Positions 26,497 through 35,480 are shown, counted from the stretch's first letter. The stretch: 64,000 nucleotides of DNA from JAAFHB01 sp037133495 (GCA_037133495.1 JBAXOA010000005.1:12309-76308); one strand, 5' to 3'. The notes: generated by a model not told the origin, from the sequence alone. Program-made: numbers and translations.

Positions 26497-29004
26497 ATGA
26501 AAGCTTCTGTAATTCTTCTCCAGAAGATCAAAGCGATTCTGAATGAAAATCCATCGAAATCACTTTCACAGCTTTCGAAAGCCGATAATAAGAAGCTCAT
26601 TCACGAGCTGGAAATAACAATTAATGAACTTGTTTATCAGCATGCCGAGAAAGCCAGTCGGGCATCAGAATTGATTATTGCCAATGAAGAGCTGGCCTAT
26701 CAGAATCATGAGAAAGCCAGTCGGGCATCAGAATTGATTATTGCCAATGAAGAGCTGGCCTATCAGAACCATGAGAAGGAAAATCGGGCAGCAGAATTGA
26801 TTATTGCCAATGAAAATCTGGTGTACCATAGTAATGAAAAAGATAAACGGGCCGCTGAGCTGCTCATCCTGACTAGCAAGCTGGACCTGCAGACTCAACT
26901 GGTCAACGCAAATAAGCTGGTTGCTTTTCAATACGAACAACTTAAGCATATTGCAAGCCTGTTGCCTGGCGTCATCTACCAATACCGCCTTCGCCCCGAT
27001 GGAACTTCCTGTTTTCCTTATGCCAGCGAAGCTTTGTCTAAAATTTTCAGGGTTAAGCCCGAAGATGTTTTGGAAGATGGTTCAAAAGTTTGGAATAATA
27101 TTCATCCTGACGACATTGACAAGGTGATTGCTTCCGCGCGGTTATCTGCAAAAAACTTAACCCCATGGGAGCAAGAATACAGACTGAAATTTGATGACGG
27201 AACAGTCCGTACCATTTTTGCGAACTCTACTCCGCAGGGCGAAACCGATGGATCGGTACTGTCGTACGGTTATGCTGTTGACATTACTGAGTACAAAATA
27301 GCAGAAGAAAATCGCAAGTTGAACAGAGAAATTCTTCAAATCATGAGTGAGCCGGAAAATTTATCGGGTTCCATCAGGCATATTATCAGCACTTTAAAAA
27401 CACGAATGGGGTTCGACGCCGTGGGTATCCGCCTAAAAGAAGGTGATGACTACCCCTACTACGATCATATTGGCTTGTCAGAGGATTTTCTTAAAACAGA
27501 AAATTCTCTGGTCAGCAGTATCCAAAACGGCTTAAAATGGAAGGAGAAAAATGGCAATATTTTGTTGGAATGTCTGTGCGGACAGGTTGTATCGGGCAAT
27601 TCAGACACAATGAATCTGAAATTTACGGAAAAGGGGAGCTTTTGTACAAACGATTTATTATCCCTTCCAGGTAAACTGGCTGAAAAAAATTCGCATATTA
27701 ATCTTAGGAACCAATGTATTTTACAAGGATTTGCCTCGGTGGCATTGGTGCCAATACGCGACCGGGAAAAAATTATTGGTCTGATTCAGCTCAACGACAG
27801 AGGAAAAGGACGTTTTACCCCTGAATTAATAGCCCAACTGGAGGTTATTGCAATCCACCTTGCTGGATTAATAAAGCGCAAACAAATCGAAGCAGAACTT
27901 GAGGAAAGTAATCATTTGCTTTTATCGTTTATAAATCATGCGCCAATTTTAACATATATCAAGGAGGTAACTTTAACTGAAAACCGTGTCCTGAAAGCAA
28001 GTCCAAATTTTTTCAAACTGACTGGTTTACAAAGTTCTGAAATAGTTGGCAAGAATATGTTTGAACTTTTTCCTGCTGAATTAGCCTCGTCAATTCAAAT
28101 CGATGACCAGAAAGTTATTTCCACGGGAAAAGTGCATAAGTTTGAAGAGATTTTAAACGGAGTTACCTATGAATCAACAAAATTCCTTATCAACAGTGGA
28201 AGCAAAAAATTGATTGCAGGCTTCTCTCTCGACATCACAGAGCGCAAATTAAGAGAACTTGAAATCGCACATAAAAACGAAGAACTTATAAAAATTAATG
28301 CCGAAAAAGACAAATTTTTTTCCATTATTGCCCACGATCTACGCGGACCGTTCAGCGGATTTTTAGGCTTGACCGAAATGCTGGCCGAAAAATCGAACGG
28401 AATGTCGAAAGATACTACCCAACAGATTGCGGTACTTATGAAAGATTCGGCAGCCAGCCTTTTCCAATTGCTCGGAAACCTTCTGGAATGGTCGAAGATG
28501 CAACGCGGTTTAATTGTTTTTGAACCTGTATCCTCATTGTTGATGAACGAGATTATTGAAATTCTTCCATTAATCGTCACAGCTGCCGAGAAGAAAAGCA
28601 TTGCAATCCGCTATCAAATAGATAATGATTTGACAATTTTTGCGGATATCGATATGCTGGCAGCCATATTTAGAAATTTAGTTTCCAACGCGGTGAAATT
28701 CACCCCTAAAGGAGGGACTATTACTATTTCGGCCAAGTCGGAATCCAATAAATGGGTTGAGATCGAGGTAAATGATACAGGTGTGGGAATGAGTGAAAAA
28801 ACAGTAAATAACCTTTTCACCCTCGATATCAATACAAACCGTAAAGGAACAGAAGGGGAACAGAGCTCCGGGTTGGGACTGCTGATCTGTAAGGATTTTA
28901 TCGAAAAGCACAACGGTATATTATCCATTACGAGTGAAGTGAACAAAGGAAGCACTTTCAGCTTTACCATGCCGGTAAAACCTAAGGATCTGACCATTAA
29001 TTAG
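26497..29004 (+). CDS. Soluble PAS/GAF histidine kinase with repeated coiled coil
   Basis: 835 aa cytoplasmic sensor kinase, no membrane segment. The N-terminus (LIHELEITINELVYQ) is followed by four 21-residue repeats (EKASRASELIIANEELAYQ and variants), likely a coiled coil. Then a PAS fold ('SLLPGVIYQYRLRPDG' to 'YAVDITEYK'), a GAF-like domain around residues 285-460 ('MGFDAVGIRLKEGDDYPYY', 'VALVPIRDREKIIGLIQLND'), a second PAS ('FINHAPILTYIKEV' to 'SLDITERK'), HisKA with AHDLRGPF (His613) and HATPase ('FRNLVSNAVKFTP', 'VNDTGVGM', 'SSGLGLLICKDF'). It lacks a receiver domain or adjacent regulator, so its output partner is unknown. The catalytic core closely resembles that of the kinase at 46671. 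Confidence 0.9.
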   Translation: MKASVILLQKIKAILNENPSKSLSQLSKADNKKLIHELEITINELVYQHAEKASRASELIIANEELAYQNHEKASRASELIIANEELAYQNHEKENRAAELIIANENLVYHSNEKDKRAAELLILTSKLDLQTQLVNANKLVAFQYEQLKHIASLLPGVIYQYRLRPDGTSCFPYASEALSKIFRVKPEDVLEDGSKVWNNIHPDDIDKVIASARLSAKNLTPWEQEYRLKFDDGTVRTIFANSTPQGETDGSVLSYGYAVDITEYKIAEENRKLNREILQIMSEPENLSGSIRHIISTLKTRMGFDAVGIRLKEGDDYPYYDHIGLSEDFLKTENSLVSSIQNGLKWKEKNGNILLECLCGQVVSGNSDTMNLKFTEKGSFCTNDLLSLPGKLAEKNSHINLRNQCILQGFASVALVPIRDREKIIGLIQLNDRGKGRFTPELIAQLEVIAIHLAGLIKRKQIEAELEESNHLLLSFINHAPILTYIKEVTLTENRVLKASPNFFKLTGLQSSEIVGKNMFELFPAELASSIQIDDQKVISTGKVHKFEEILNGVTYESTKFLINSGSKKLIAGFSLDITERKLRELEIAHKNEELIKINAEKDKFFSIIAHDLRGPFSGFLGLTEMLAEKSNGMSKDTTQQIAVLMKDSAASLFQLLGNLLEWSKMQRGLIVFEPVSSLLMNEIIEILPLIVTAAEKKSIAIRYQIDNDLTIFADIDMLAAIFRNLVSNAVKFTPKGGTITISAKSESNKWVEIEVNDTGVGMSEKTVNNLFTLDINTNRKGTEGEQSSGLGLLICKDFIEKHNGILSITSEVNKGSTFSFTMPVKPKDLTIN
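26647..26898 (+). repeat. Four 63-bp in-frame tandem repeats
   Basis: Units at 26647-26709, 26710-26772, 26773-26835 and 26836-26898. Units 1 and 2 differ at one base, unit 3 is somewhat diverged and unit 4 is degenerate. They encode the 21-residue coiled-coil repeat. Confidence 0.95.
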
Positions 29005-29013
29005 GTTCAGCTT

Positions 29014-29042
29014 ACCATAGATTACACAGATAAACACAGATT
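29014..29042 (+). repeat. ACCATAGATTACACAGATAA dispersed repeat copy
   Basis: Related to the repeats at 6506-6553 and 41254-41274. Located just after the kinase stop codon. Confidence 0.5.
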
Positions 29043-29049
29043 TTAAAAC

Positions 29050-29107
29050 CGTTCTACCCCTCGTTTGCACCGAGGGGTAAGCTGTTACGAGTTTCTAACT
29101 CGTCTTT
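29050..29107. repeat. REP-like palindromic element, copy 1
   Basis: TACCCCTCG-TTTGCAC-CGAGGGGTA (29055-29079) followed by ACGAG-TTTCTAA-CTCGT and a T6 run. It resembles the element at 30462-30518 closely and may also terminate transcription of the kinase gene. Confidence 0.7.
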
Positions 29108-29128
29108 TTTATGTTGCACATAGCCACC

Positions 29129-29159
29129 TTGAGGGTTTGAAAAATAATGATTAAGTTTG
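29129..29159 (+). promoter_or_regulatory. Candidate promoter of the YoeB-type toxin-antitoxin pair
   Basis: TAAGTTTG at 29152-29159 fits TAnnTTTG. A TTG at 29129-29131 lies 20 bases upstream. The antitoxin ATG is 20 bp downstream. Confidence 0.4.
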
Positions 29160-29178
29160 TGTCAATAAATATCATGTT

Positions 29179-29385
29179 ATGACTACAGTGACAATCAAGA
29201 TCAACGCCAGTACGAAGAAAACACAGTATTTGTTGGGGCTTATTAGTGAAATTGCTAAAAACGATAAGAATATCGAAATTTCAGGAACTGAAGAAAGCCC
29301 CTATAATCCTGTATTTGTAAAAGAAATTCTAAAATCTCGAGCCAGCAAAGGAAAGGCTATAAAAACAGCCGATTTATGGAAGTAA
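29179..29385 (+). CDS. Antitoxin of a YoeB-type module (DUF2683-like)
   Basis: 68 aa, 'MTTVTIKINASTKKTQYLLGL' at the N-terminus and 'YNPVFVKEILKSRASKGKAI' at the C-terminus, resembling small DUF2683-type antitoxins of Bacteroidota. It overlaps the toxin gene by 10 bp, the usual arrangement for translational coupling. Expected to neutralise the toxin and repress the shared promoter. Assigned mainly by position. Confidence 0.75.
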   Translation: MTTVTIKINASTKKTQYLLGLISEIAKNDKNIEISGTEESPYNPVFVKEILKSRASKGKAIKTADLWK

Positions 29386-29642
29386 TCTATAAAGATAAGG
29401 CACTAGAGGATATCAAATTTTGGAAAACAAGTGGTCAAAAAATAATTCAAAACAAAATAGCTAAACTGGTTGAAGATATCGTTTTACACCCTTTCATTGG
29501 TTTAGGCAAGCCGGAAGCCTTAAAACATGAATTGAGCGGTTTATGGTCACGTGAAATTGATAAGAAGAACCGCTTAATTTATGAAATAGTGAGCCAACAA
29601 CTTCATGTTGTTTCATTACGAGGTCATTTTTACGATAAATAA
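29376..29642 (+). CDS. Txe/YoeB-family mRNA interferase toxin
   Basis: 88 aa, typical length. It carries the YoeB signature 'GLGKPEALKHELSGLWSREI'. The residues matching E. coli YoeB Glu46, Arg65 and His83 are Glu47, Arg66 and His84, followed by the C-terminal aromatic Tyr86. The toxin cleaves mRNA at the ribosome A site when free of antitoxin. It appears intact. Confidence 0.9.
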   Translation: MEVIYKDKALEDIKFWKTSGQKIIQNKIAKLVEDIVLHPFIGLGKPEALKHELSGLWSREIDKKNRLIYEIVSQQLHVVSLRGHFYDK

Positions 29643-29667
29643 AATTTCCAGCTTCAAGCCCTTCAAT

Positions 29668-29732
29668 CCCCCGTTTGCAACAATGTCCAAGATGGCTCGA
29701 GTTTCGCTCATCCTCGTTTGCAACGACTTGTT
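29668..29732. repeat. Degenerate REP-like element, copy 2
   Basis: Contains CCCCCGTTTGCAACAATG and TCCTCGTTTGCAACGACTTG, sharing the CGTTTGCAACGA core with the elements at 29050 and 30462. Confidence 0.5.
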
Positions 29733-29754
29733 ATATAATTAAATGCTGCCTTTA

Positions 29755-30444
29755 TTATAAACCTATCATTTTCGAAAGTAAGGCAAAATCATTGTTGTAC
29801 CGGTGATCACCAGGCAGTACCTTAATAGTTAAAGCGTCATTATCAGAAAGGGCGCTTTTAAGGATTTTTGTTTCTTCCAGACCAAAAGTACAGACAACCG
29901 GCAGGTGGATTTGCTCAATTTCAGGTTTTACCTTGTATTTCCGATCCATATTTTCGCCTTCTCCCACCAAATCTGCTAATCTGATTACAAAATCGGTACT
30001 GGCAGAAGGGGAAATAAGCGTTATTTTACGGATCTTTTTTTGCAGTTCAACCGATAACCGGCCGGGCAGAAAGCTTGCCACGTCAGCCCCAAAAGAATAT
30101 CCCACAATGATTATCGAAGTCTTTTCCAATTCTTTCATATAATAACCGGAGAGCATTTCAACATCGTGAGCAAATTCATCAGGTGATTTTTCACTCCAGA
30201 AATATTTTCGGCTATTGAGGGCCACAACAGCATACCCTCGTTCTTCAAACACTTGTACAAGTTGCTGATTGAAATTATTCCAGCCTCCGTCGCCGGTTAT
30301 ATACATCACTAAACCCTCCTGTGTGCCTTTTGAAACCGATATATGAACGGGTAAATCGTTAACATGATTTATTTCCTGTGCATTCAGAAAGGTCATATAA
30401 CGAAAGAAGACTACTAAACTTATGCTCAGGTATCGTTTAATCAT
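29755..30444 (-). CDS. VirJ/AcvB-like alpha/beta hydrolase, exported
   Basis: 229 aa with a short hydrophobic leader ending near NAQ (residue 22). 'MYITGDGGWNNFNQQLV', 'GYAVVALNSRKYFWSEKSPDE' and the nucleophile elbow GYSFG (Ser117) match the VirJ domain of AcvB/VirJ proteins, with a late PGDHRYN (His214) completing the likely triad. Proposed roles of this family include periplasmic lipid metabolism, such as lysyl-phosphatidylglycerol hydrolysis by AcvB. The gene stands alone between REP-like elements. Confidence 0.8.
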   Translation of the reverse strand: MIKRYLSISLVVFFRYMTFLNAQEINHVNDLPVHISVSKGTQEGLVMYITGDGGWNNFNQQLVQVFEERGYAVVALNSRKYFWSEKSPDEFAHDVEMLSGYYMKELEKTSIIIVGYSFGADVASFLPGRLSVELQKKIRKITLISPSASTDFVIRLADLVGEGENMDRKYKVKPEIEQIHLPVVCTFGLEETKILKSALSDNDALTIKVLPGDHRYNNDFALLSKMIGL

Positions 30445-30461
30445 TAAATGATGTGTTTAAT

Positions 30462-30518
30462 CCCGTTCTACCCCTCGTTTGCAACGAGGGGTAAGCTGTG
30501 AGTCGTTTGCAACGACTT
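30462..30518. repeat. REP-like palindromic element, copy 3
   Basis: TACCCCTCG-TTTGCAA-CGAGGGGTA (30469-30493) and then AGTCG-TTTGCAA-CGACT (30501-30517). The best preserved of the three copies. Confidence 0.7.
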
Positions 30519-30671
30519 GATGTTAAATTGAATGCTGCCATACTTTTCGAAAACGGAGCCTTTATCTTAAATTTTTCGAAACTACGCTTGAGGTACAAAC
30601 TCTAAACCATTAAATAGTATTTCGGCGATTTAGAAATCGCCAGACCCGGTCCAAAAGGTTGCACTTATACC

Positions 30672-32099
30672 TCATCCATTCTTTGCCACTAATCCAAGTT
30701 CCGCTCCTTTTATTAACATATACTGATAAGCCTCGTCGTAATTATTATGAATATCCCCTTCGAGGATAGCTTCTTTTATCGCAGTTTTGATAATACCAAT
30801 TTCGCGGCACGGCTGCAGATTGAAAACCTCCATGATAAGTTCCCCTGTTACAGGAGGCTGGAAATTCCGAAGTGCATCCCGCTCTTCAATATCCTTTAAC
30901 TTATCACGTACTAATTGAAAATTAGAAAGATAACGAATAACTTTATCGGGATTTTTTGAGGTGATATCCGCTTCACAAAGCGTCATCAGGTCATCGATAT
31001 CGTCACCCGCATCGAAGAGCAATCGCCGGACAGCCGAGTCGGTGACCTCTTCTTCAGACAAAACGATCGGACGCATATGAAGCGAAACCATCTTTTGCAC
31101 ATATTTAAGTTTCTCGTTGAGGGGAAGTTTCAGCCTGTCGAACATCGAAGGCAGCATCTTCTCTCCAACAAAGTTATGGGCATGAAAAGTCCATCCTAAT
31201 TTCGGATCGAACCTTTTGGTAACAGGTTTGGCGATATCGTGCAGCAAAGCAGACCAGCGCAGCCAAAGATTATCCGTATTTTTTGAAATCCGGTCAAGGA
31301 CTTCGAGGGTGTGGTAGAAATTATCTTTATGGCCGATTCCATTTCTCGTCTCACGCCCCTTTAATTTCTGAACTTCAGGCAAGATAATAGAAAGCAAGCC
31401 TGTTTTTTCCAGTAATTTAAACCCGACAGAAGGGTTAACAGTGAGCATAATTTTATTGATCTCGTCGATAATCCGTTCTTTCGAGATGATTCCGATACGG
31501 CTGCATTGACTCTGAATGGCAGCAAGCGTTTTTTCTTCGATTATGAAATCAAGCTGTGCAGCGAAGCGAATAGCTCTCAACATTCTCAAAGGATCGTCGG
31601 AGAAGGTGATTTCAGGTGCCAGCGGTGTTCTGATAATCTTATTTTCCAAATCACCAATCCCGTCAAAAGGATCAAGTAACTCCCCAAATCTATTATTATT
31701 CAGACATATAGCCAACGCATTGATCGTAAAATCGCGTCGTTTTTGATCATCTTCGAGCGTTCCGTCTTCAACGATGGGTTTCCGGCTCTCCTGACGATAA
31801 GACTCACGACGCGCCCCAACGAATTCAAAATCAATATCATTAAACCGGAACATAGCCGTCCCGAAATTTTTATAGACTGTAACTTTAAGTCCGGGTTTCA
31901 ATGCCGCTGCAACTTTGGTCGCCAAATCGATTCCGCTGCCAACAGTAACAACGTCAACGTCAAAGACTCCCCGTTTGCGTCCCAGAATTACATCGCGAAC
32001 AAAACCTCCTACGACATAAGTCTCCAAACCTTCCCGATCGGATACCTGACCGATTTGACTAAAAACCGGATGGGTGATATATTCTTTTAAATTTTGCAC
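30672..32099 (-). CDS. cca: CCA tRNA nucleotidyltransferase with HD domain
   Basis: Adds or repairs the 3' CCA of tRNAs. The class II nucleotidyltransferase head has GGFVRDVILG (31-40), catalytic DVD (47-49) and RRDFTINALA (121-130), and continues with 'DDPLRMLRAIRFAAQLDF'. An HD phosphohydrolase-type domain follows ('LLHDIAKP', 'HAHNFVGEKM'). 475 aa is normal for Bacteroidota. Stand-alone gene; the C-terminus lies 230 bp from the VirJ-like gene. Confidence 0.95.
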   Translation of the reverse strand: MQNLKEYITHPVFSQIGQVSDREGLETYVVGGFVRDVILGRKRGVFDVDVVTVGSGIDLATKVAAALKPGLKVTVYKNFGTAMFRFNDIDFEFVGARRESYRQESRKPIVEDGTLEDDQKRRDFTINALAICLNNNRFGELLDPFDGIGDLENKIIRTPLAPEITFSDDPLRMLRAIRFAAQLDFIIEEKTLAAIQSQCSRIGIISKERIIDEINKIMLTVNPSVGFKLLEKTGLLSIILPEVQKLKGRETRNGIGHKDNFYHTLEVLDRISKNTDNLWLRWSALLHDIAKPVTKRFDPKLGWTFHAHNFVGEKMLPSMFDRLKLPLNEKLKYVQKMVSLHMRPIVLSEEEVTDSAVRRLLFDAGDDIDDLMTLCEADITSKNPDKVIRYLSNFQLVRDKLKDIEERDALRNFQPPVTGELIMEVFNLQPCREIGIIKTAIKEAILEGDIHNNYDEAYQYMLIKGAELGLVAKNG

Positions 32100-32159
32100 A
32101 AATTTGATTTATTCTTTGCTAATTCTGCAAAGTTAAGGATTCTGGGTTAAGTTGATCAA

Positions 32160-32310
32160 AAAGTTAACAGGGAGAAGTGAAGAGTTAAGAGTTAACAGTT
32201 AACAGTGAAGAGTTAAGAGTTAACAGTGAAGAGTTAACAGTGAAAAGTGAAGAGTTAAAAGTTAACAGTGAAAAGTGAAGAGTTAAAAGTTAACAGTGAA
32301 AAGTAAAAAA
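32160..32310. repeat. Low-complexity tandem array of GTTAACAGTGAAGA-like units
   Basis: Imperfect repetitions of GAAGAGTTAA and AGTTAACAGT with period near 20 bp. Non-coding in the gap between cca and murF. Confidence 0.85.
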
Positions 32311-32324
32311 GTGAATTATTTCCC

Positions 32325-32449
32325 AATCGCCTAATAGCCAAATTCCCTAATAGCCTAAAAGCCTAAAGCCTAAAAGCCTAATTCCCTAATAGCCTAAAAG
32401 CCTAAAGCCTAAAAGCCTAATTCCCTAATCTCCTAACAGCCAGATCGCC
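32325..32449. repeat. Low-complexity array of CCTAATAGCCTAAAAG-like units
   Basis: Short CTAAAAGC and CCCTAATAG words repeated up to the murF stop codon. A 44-bp block appears twice. Non-coding. Confidence 0.85.
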
Positions 32450-33742
32450 TCACAATTTATCAATCACAGTCTCAAGTTTCATACCCCTTGAACCTTTCAA
32501 AAGAAACAGGTAACCTTGTGGTTGAATGTGATCTAAACAACTGGATAATAGCACATTGTCGGAAAACACCCGGAAATTATCAGGAACCTGGCATTTGGAA
32601 AATTCTAATCCTGCTAGCAAGACTAAATTAAGATTCATGTTCACAATGATATCCGCGATTTTCTGATGCTCCTCATGTGATGATTCGCCCAGTTCGAACA
32701 TATCACCCAGAATAACACCTTTTAAGGATGCCTCAAAAGTCTCAAAATTCTCCAGGGCAGCCGACATGCTCGAAGGATTGGCATTATAGGCATCCATGAG
32801 AACGCGGTTATGTGTCGTTTGAATAAATTGAGAGCGGTTATTTGAAGGTTGATATGCCTCGAGCGCCTCGACAATCTTATCAGGAGTAACACCAAAATAA
32901 TTTCCGATGCATACTGCTGCCATGGCATTCTCAAGATTATAGCCCCCGGCAAGGTTGGTTTTTATATAGCGCCATCCTTTAGGAAATTTGACCTGAAAAA
33001 CCATCATCGGTGATGACTGAAGCAGCTCGCCTTCAACTCCTTCACCTTCTTTAGCAGTCTTATAACTGATTTTCACGGCAGTTCCGGCCATCTCTCTCAA
33101 ATGACCATTGGTTGAATTGAGGAAGATTTTTCCACCTTTCCTGTCAATAAAGCGATATAGTTCTGCCTTGGTTTTTTTAACACCCTCAAAGGAACCGAAT
33201 CCTTCCAGATGCGCCTTCCCGACATTGGTAATCAGCCCAAAATCAGGTAATGCTATTTCGCATAAGGCGGCAATTTCACCGGGATGATTAGCTCCCATCT
33301 CAACTATACCCATCTGAGTTGAACTACTCATCGATAATAAGGTAAGCGGAACGCCGATATGATTATTCAGATTTCCTTTGGTATAATCGACCTTGAATTT
33401 CTTGGATAAAACTGCCTTAACCAGCTCTTTTGTAGTAGTCTTACCGTTTGTGCCGGTGACGGCGATAATCGGGATTCCAAGCTGAACCCTGTGGTAGCGC
33501 GACAACTCCTGGAGGACCGTCAGTACATCATCCACAAGAATATAACGATCACTGATTTTATATTTAGCCTCATCGATTACGGCATATGCTGCTCCATCAT
33601 TTAAAGCGGACGCTGCATAAATATTTCCGTTGAAATTATCCCCCTTCAAGGCGAAAAAAAGAGCATTCTTTGCAACGTGCCTGCTATCAGTCGATATGAC
33701 AGGATGTTTTAAAAAAATCTCATATAATTCACTGATTGACAT
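32450..33742 (-). CDS. murF: UDP-N-acetylmuramoyl-tripeptide--D-Ala-D-Ala ligase
   Basis: Final cytoplasmic step of peptidoglycan precursor assembly. The ATP-binding P-loop is GTNGKTT (97-103), with 'TKGNLNNHIGVPLTLL', 'VEMGANHPGEIAALC' and 'LMDAYNANPSSM' as in MurF. 430 aa is the normal length. It lies downstream of gldJ on the same strand, separated by a hairpin terminator. MurF next to gldJ and porU is an arrangement seen in other Bacteroidota. Confidence 0.95.
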   Translation of the reverse strand: MSISELYEIFLKHPVISTDSRHVAKNALFFALKGDNFNGNIYAASALNDGAAYAVIDEAKYKISDRYILVDDVLTVLQELSRYHRVQLGIPIIAVTGTNGKTTTKELVKAVLSKKFKVDYTKGNLNNHIGVPLTLLSMSSSTQMGIVEMGANHPGEIAALCEIALPDFGLITNVGKAHLEGFGSFEGVKKTKAELYRFIDRKGGKIFLNSTNGHLREMAGTAVKISYKTAKEGEGVEGELLQSSPMMVFQVKFPKGWRYIKTNLAGGYNLENAMAAVCIGNYFGVTPDKIVEALEAYQPSNNRSQFIQTTHNRVLMDAYNANPSSMSAALENFETFEASLKGVILGDMFELGESSHEEHQKIADIIVNMNLNLVLLAGLEFSKCQVPDNFRVFSDNVLLSSCLDHIQPQGYLFLLKGSRGMKLETVIDKL

Positions 33743-33758
33743 AGACTTGACTTTAATT

Positions 33759-33792
33759 AAAAAACCTCATTTTTCGAATGAGGTTTTTTTTG
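33759..33792 (-). terminator. Hairpin terminator between gldJ and murF
   Basis: Stem AACCTCATT / AATGAGGTT with A-rich and T-rich flanks on both sides, so it can act in either direction. It lies 20 bp after the gldJ stop codon. Confidence 0.8.
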
Positions 33793-33811
33793 TATTTTCA
33801 GGTTTTAATTC

Positions 33812-35263
33812 CTATTGTGCATTCGAATCGCCAAGATGGGTCATAGCACATCTGAAACCAAGATCATTGCTCGACTTTCTTTCATCCATGAATCTGCGGG
33901 TTCCGGGTCCCAGCCAATAAGTACGGTCTCTCCAGCTTCCGCCTTTGTAAACGCGGCTGTGATCTGAAATCCTGGACATCATTGAGTTACCGGCTCCCGA
34001 AGCGTACATCAGACCAGTTGACAATGAGTCTGAATTACTTTTCCAGTCATCAGTGTCGGAGATAGTGGACTGAGCATCACCATCTTTGAAATTTGTATAA
34101 TTGGCTACAGTATCCTTTACTAGCTCTCCGTATTTATTTTTAATCATTTTGCCATCAGTACCGCGGCGGAAATTGGTATAAACATTACCTCTCAGCGGCT
34201 GGAATTCGTTCACTGCCATAGACGAATATGGACGATAAACATCCTGCACCCATTCATTAACATTTCCTGCCATGCAATACAGCCCATAATTATTTGGCTG
34301 AAAGGAAGTTACCGGAGCAGTTATTTCAAACCCATCATTCAGAAAACCTGCAACACCCATATAGTCACCTCGTCCTCTTACATTATTGGCCATCATAACA
34401 CCCCTGTTTTTCTTATCGCTGTTGCGGATCTGGTTGCCGTTCCAAGGATAAATACGGCGTTCAAGAACGACTTCTTCTTCAGTATTTCCAACCAAACCAA
34501 GCGCGGCATATTCCCATTCGGCTTCAGTTGGAAGTCTGTAACGAGGCATCAGAATACCATCCGATATTGTTACCCTACGATTTCCTCCATCCTTACTCAG
34601 ATTCTTAATTGGACGTTTCCCTTCAACACCATCATAAACTCCATTGAGATAACCATCAGAAGTAAAAACCTTATCACCGGTCTGAGCAAGATCAGGATCT
34701 AATTTTTGTTTGTCAATAAGAATTCCTTCGTTGGCCCTGTCGGTTCTCCATTTACAAAATTTATCAGCCTGCACCCAACTAACACCTACTACAGGATACT
34801 CCGAATAGGCAGCATGCCGAAGGTAATTCTCAAGATAAGGCTCATTATAAGACAGTTCGCTGCGCCACACCAAGGTATCGGGGACAGCAGCTTTGTTGAC
34901 TTCGAGGTCAGTTGGGAAAACACGCTTCAGCCAATAAAGATATTCCCGCCAGTCGATATTGCGAACCTCTGTCTCGTCCATATAAAATGAAGCAACTGTA
35001 ACTCTGCGCGGAATATTATTCCCGTCAAACATTACATCCTGCTCTACACGTCCCATTGCAAAAGTACCACCCTGAATATAAACCAATCCGGGACCGGCAC
35101 TCTGCGAATATCCGGAACGGTATTCAAATCCTCCGTTTTTAGGGTCGTTGTAAGCCCACCCGGTTGTCGATGAAGCATTCTTTTTTTTCTTCCCTTTGAT
35201 TAAACTACATGAGGATATAATCAGCAAACTTATAAATAGATAAATAAAAATTTTGAGCTTCAT
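33812..35263 (-). CDS. gldJ: Gliding motility/type IX secretion lipoprotein GldJ
   Basis: Lipoprotein leader ending IISSC. The body is a formylglycine-generating-enzyme (SUMF1)-like fold: 'GLVYIQGGTFAMGRVEQD', 'FYMDETEVRNIDWREYLYW', 'YPVVGVSWVQADKFCKWRTDR', 'RLPTEAEWEYAALG', 'YCMAGNVNEWVQDVYRPY' and the C-terminal 'VYKGGSWRDRTYWLGPGTRRF'. GldJ is an outer-membrane-associated lipoprotein needed for stability of other Gld proteins and type IX secretion. 483 aa is shorter than in Flavobacterium but normal for Bacteroidia. Divergent from porU. Confidence 0.9.
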   Translation of the reverse strand: MKLKIFIYLFISLLIISSCSLIKGKKKKNASSTTGWAYNDPKNGGFEYRSGYSQSAGPGLVYIQGGTFAMGRVEQDVMFDGNNIPRRVTVASFYMDETEVRNIDWREYLYWLKRVFPTDLEVNKAAVPDTLVWRSELSYNEPYLENYLRHAAYSEYPVVGVSWVQADKFCKWRTDRANEGILIDKQKLDPDLAQTGDKVFTSDGYLNGVYDGVEGKRPIKNLSKDGGNRRVTISDGILMPRYRLPTEAEWEYAALGLVGNTEEEVVLERRIYPWNGNQIRNSDKKNRGVMMANNVRGRGDYMGVAGFLNDGFEITAPVTSFQPNNYGLYCMAGNVNEWVQDVYRPYSSMAVNEFQPLRGNVYTNFRRGTDGKMIKNKYGELVKDTVANYTNFKDGDAQSTISDTDDWKSNSDSLSTGLMYASGAGNSMMSRISDHSRVYKGGSWRDRTYWLGPGTRRFMDERKSSNDLGFRCAMTHLGDSNAQ

Positions 35264-35301
35264 ATTGCGATGTCGTTTAAATTCACTTTAAATTTAAAGT
35301 A

Positions 35302-35309
35302 CAAATATA
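35302..35309 (-). promoter_or_regulatory. Candidate -7 box of gldJ (TATATTTG)
   Basis: On the minus strand, TATATTTG lies 38 bp before the gldJ ATG. No matching -33 box was found. Confidence 0.35.
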
Positions 35310-35390
35310 ATTATAAATCAAATCTTTTAATCCGGCAGCCAGCCTGATTTACAAGATTCCTTTGTAAAGTAATAAAACGTTACAAATATA

Positions 35391-35424
35391 TTGGAAAATA
35401 TCGAAATTATGATGTTTAATTTTG
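35391..35424 (+). promoter_or_regulatory. Candidate porU promoter
   Basis: TAATTTTG at 35417-35424 fits TAnnTTTG, with TTG at 35391-35393, a spacing of 23 bases, slightly long. Confidence 0.4.
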
Positions 35425-35480
35425 TGATTTGATTTAAGAGCAGTAATATTGATTGACATTTTTTAATGAGAACTGATAAT

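Noticed and set aside
32160..32449. CRISPR array
   Set aside because: The units are short, imperfect and not separated by unique spacers, and no cas genes are present.
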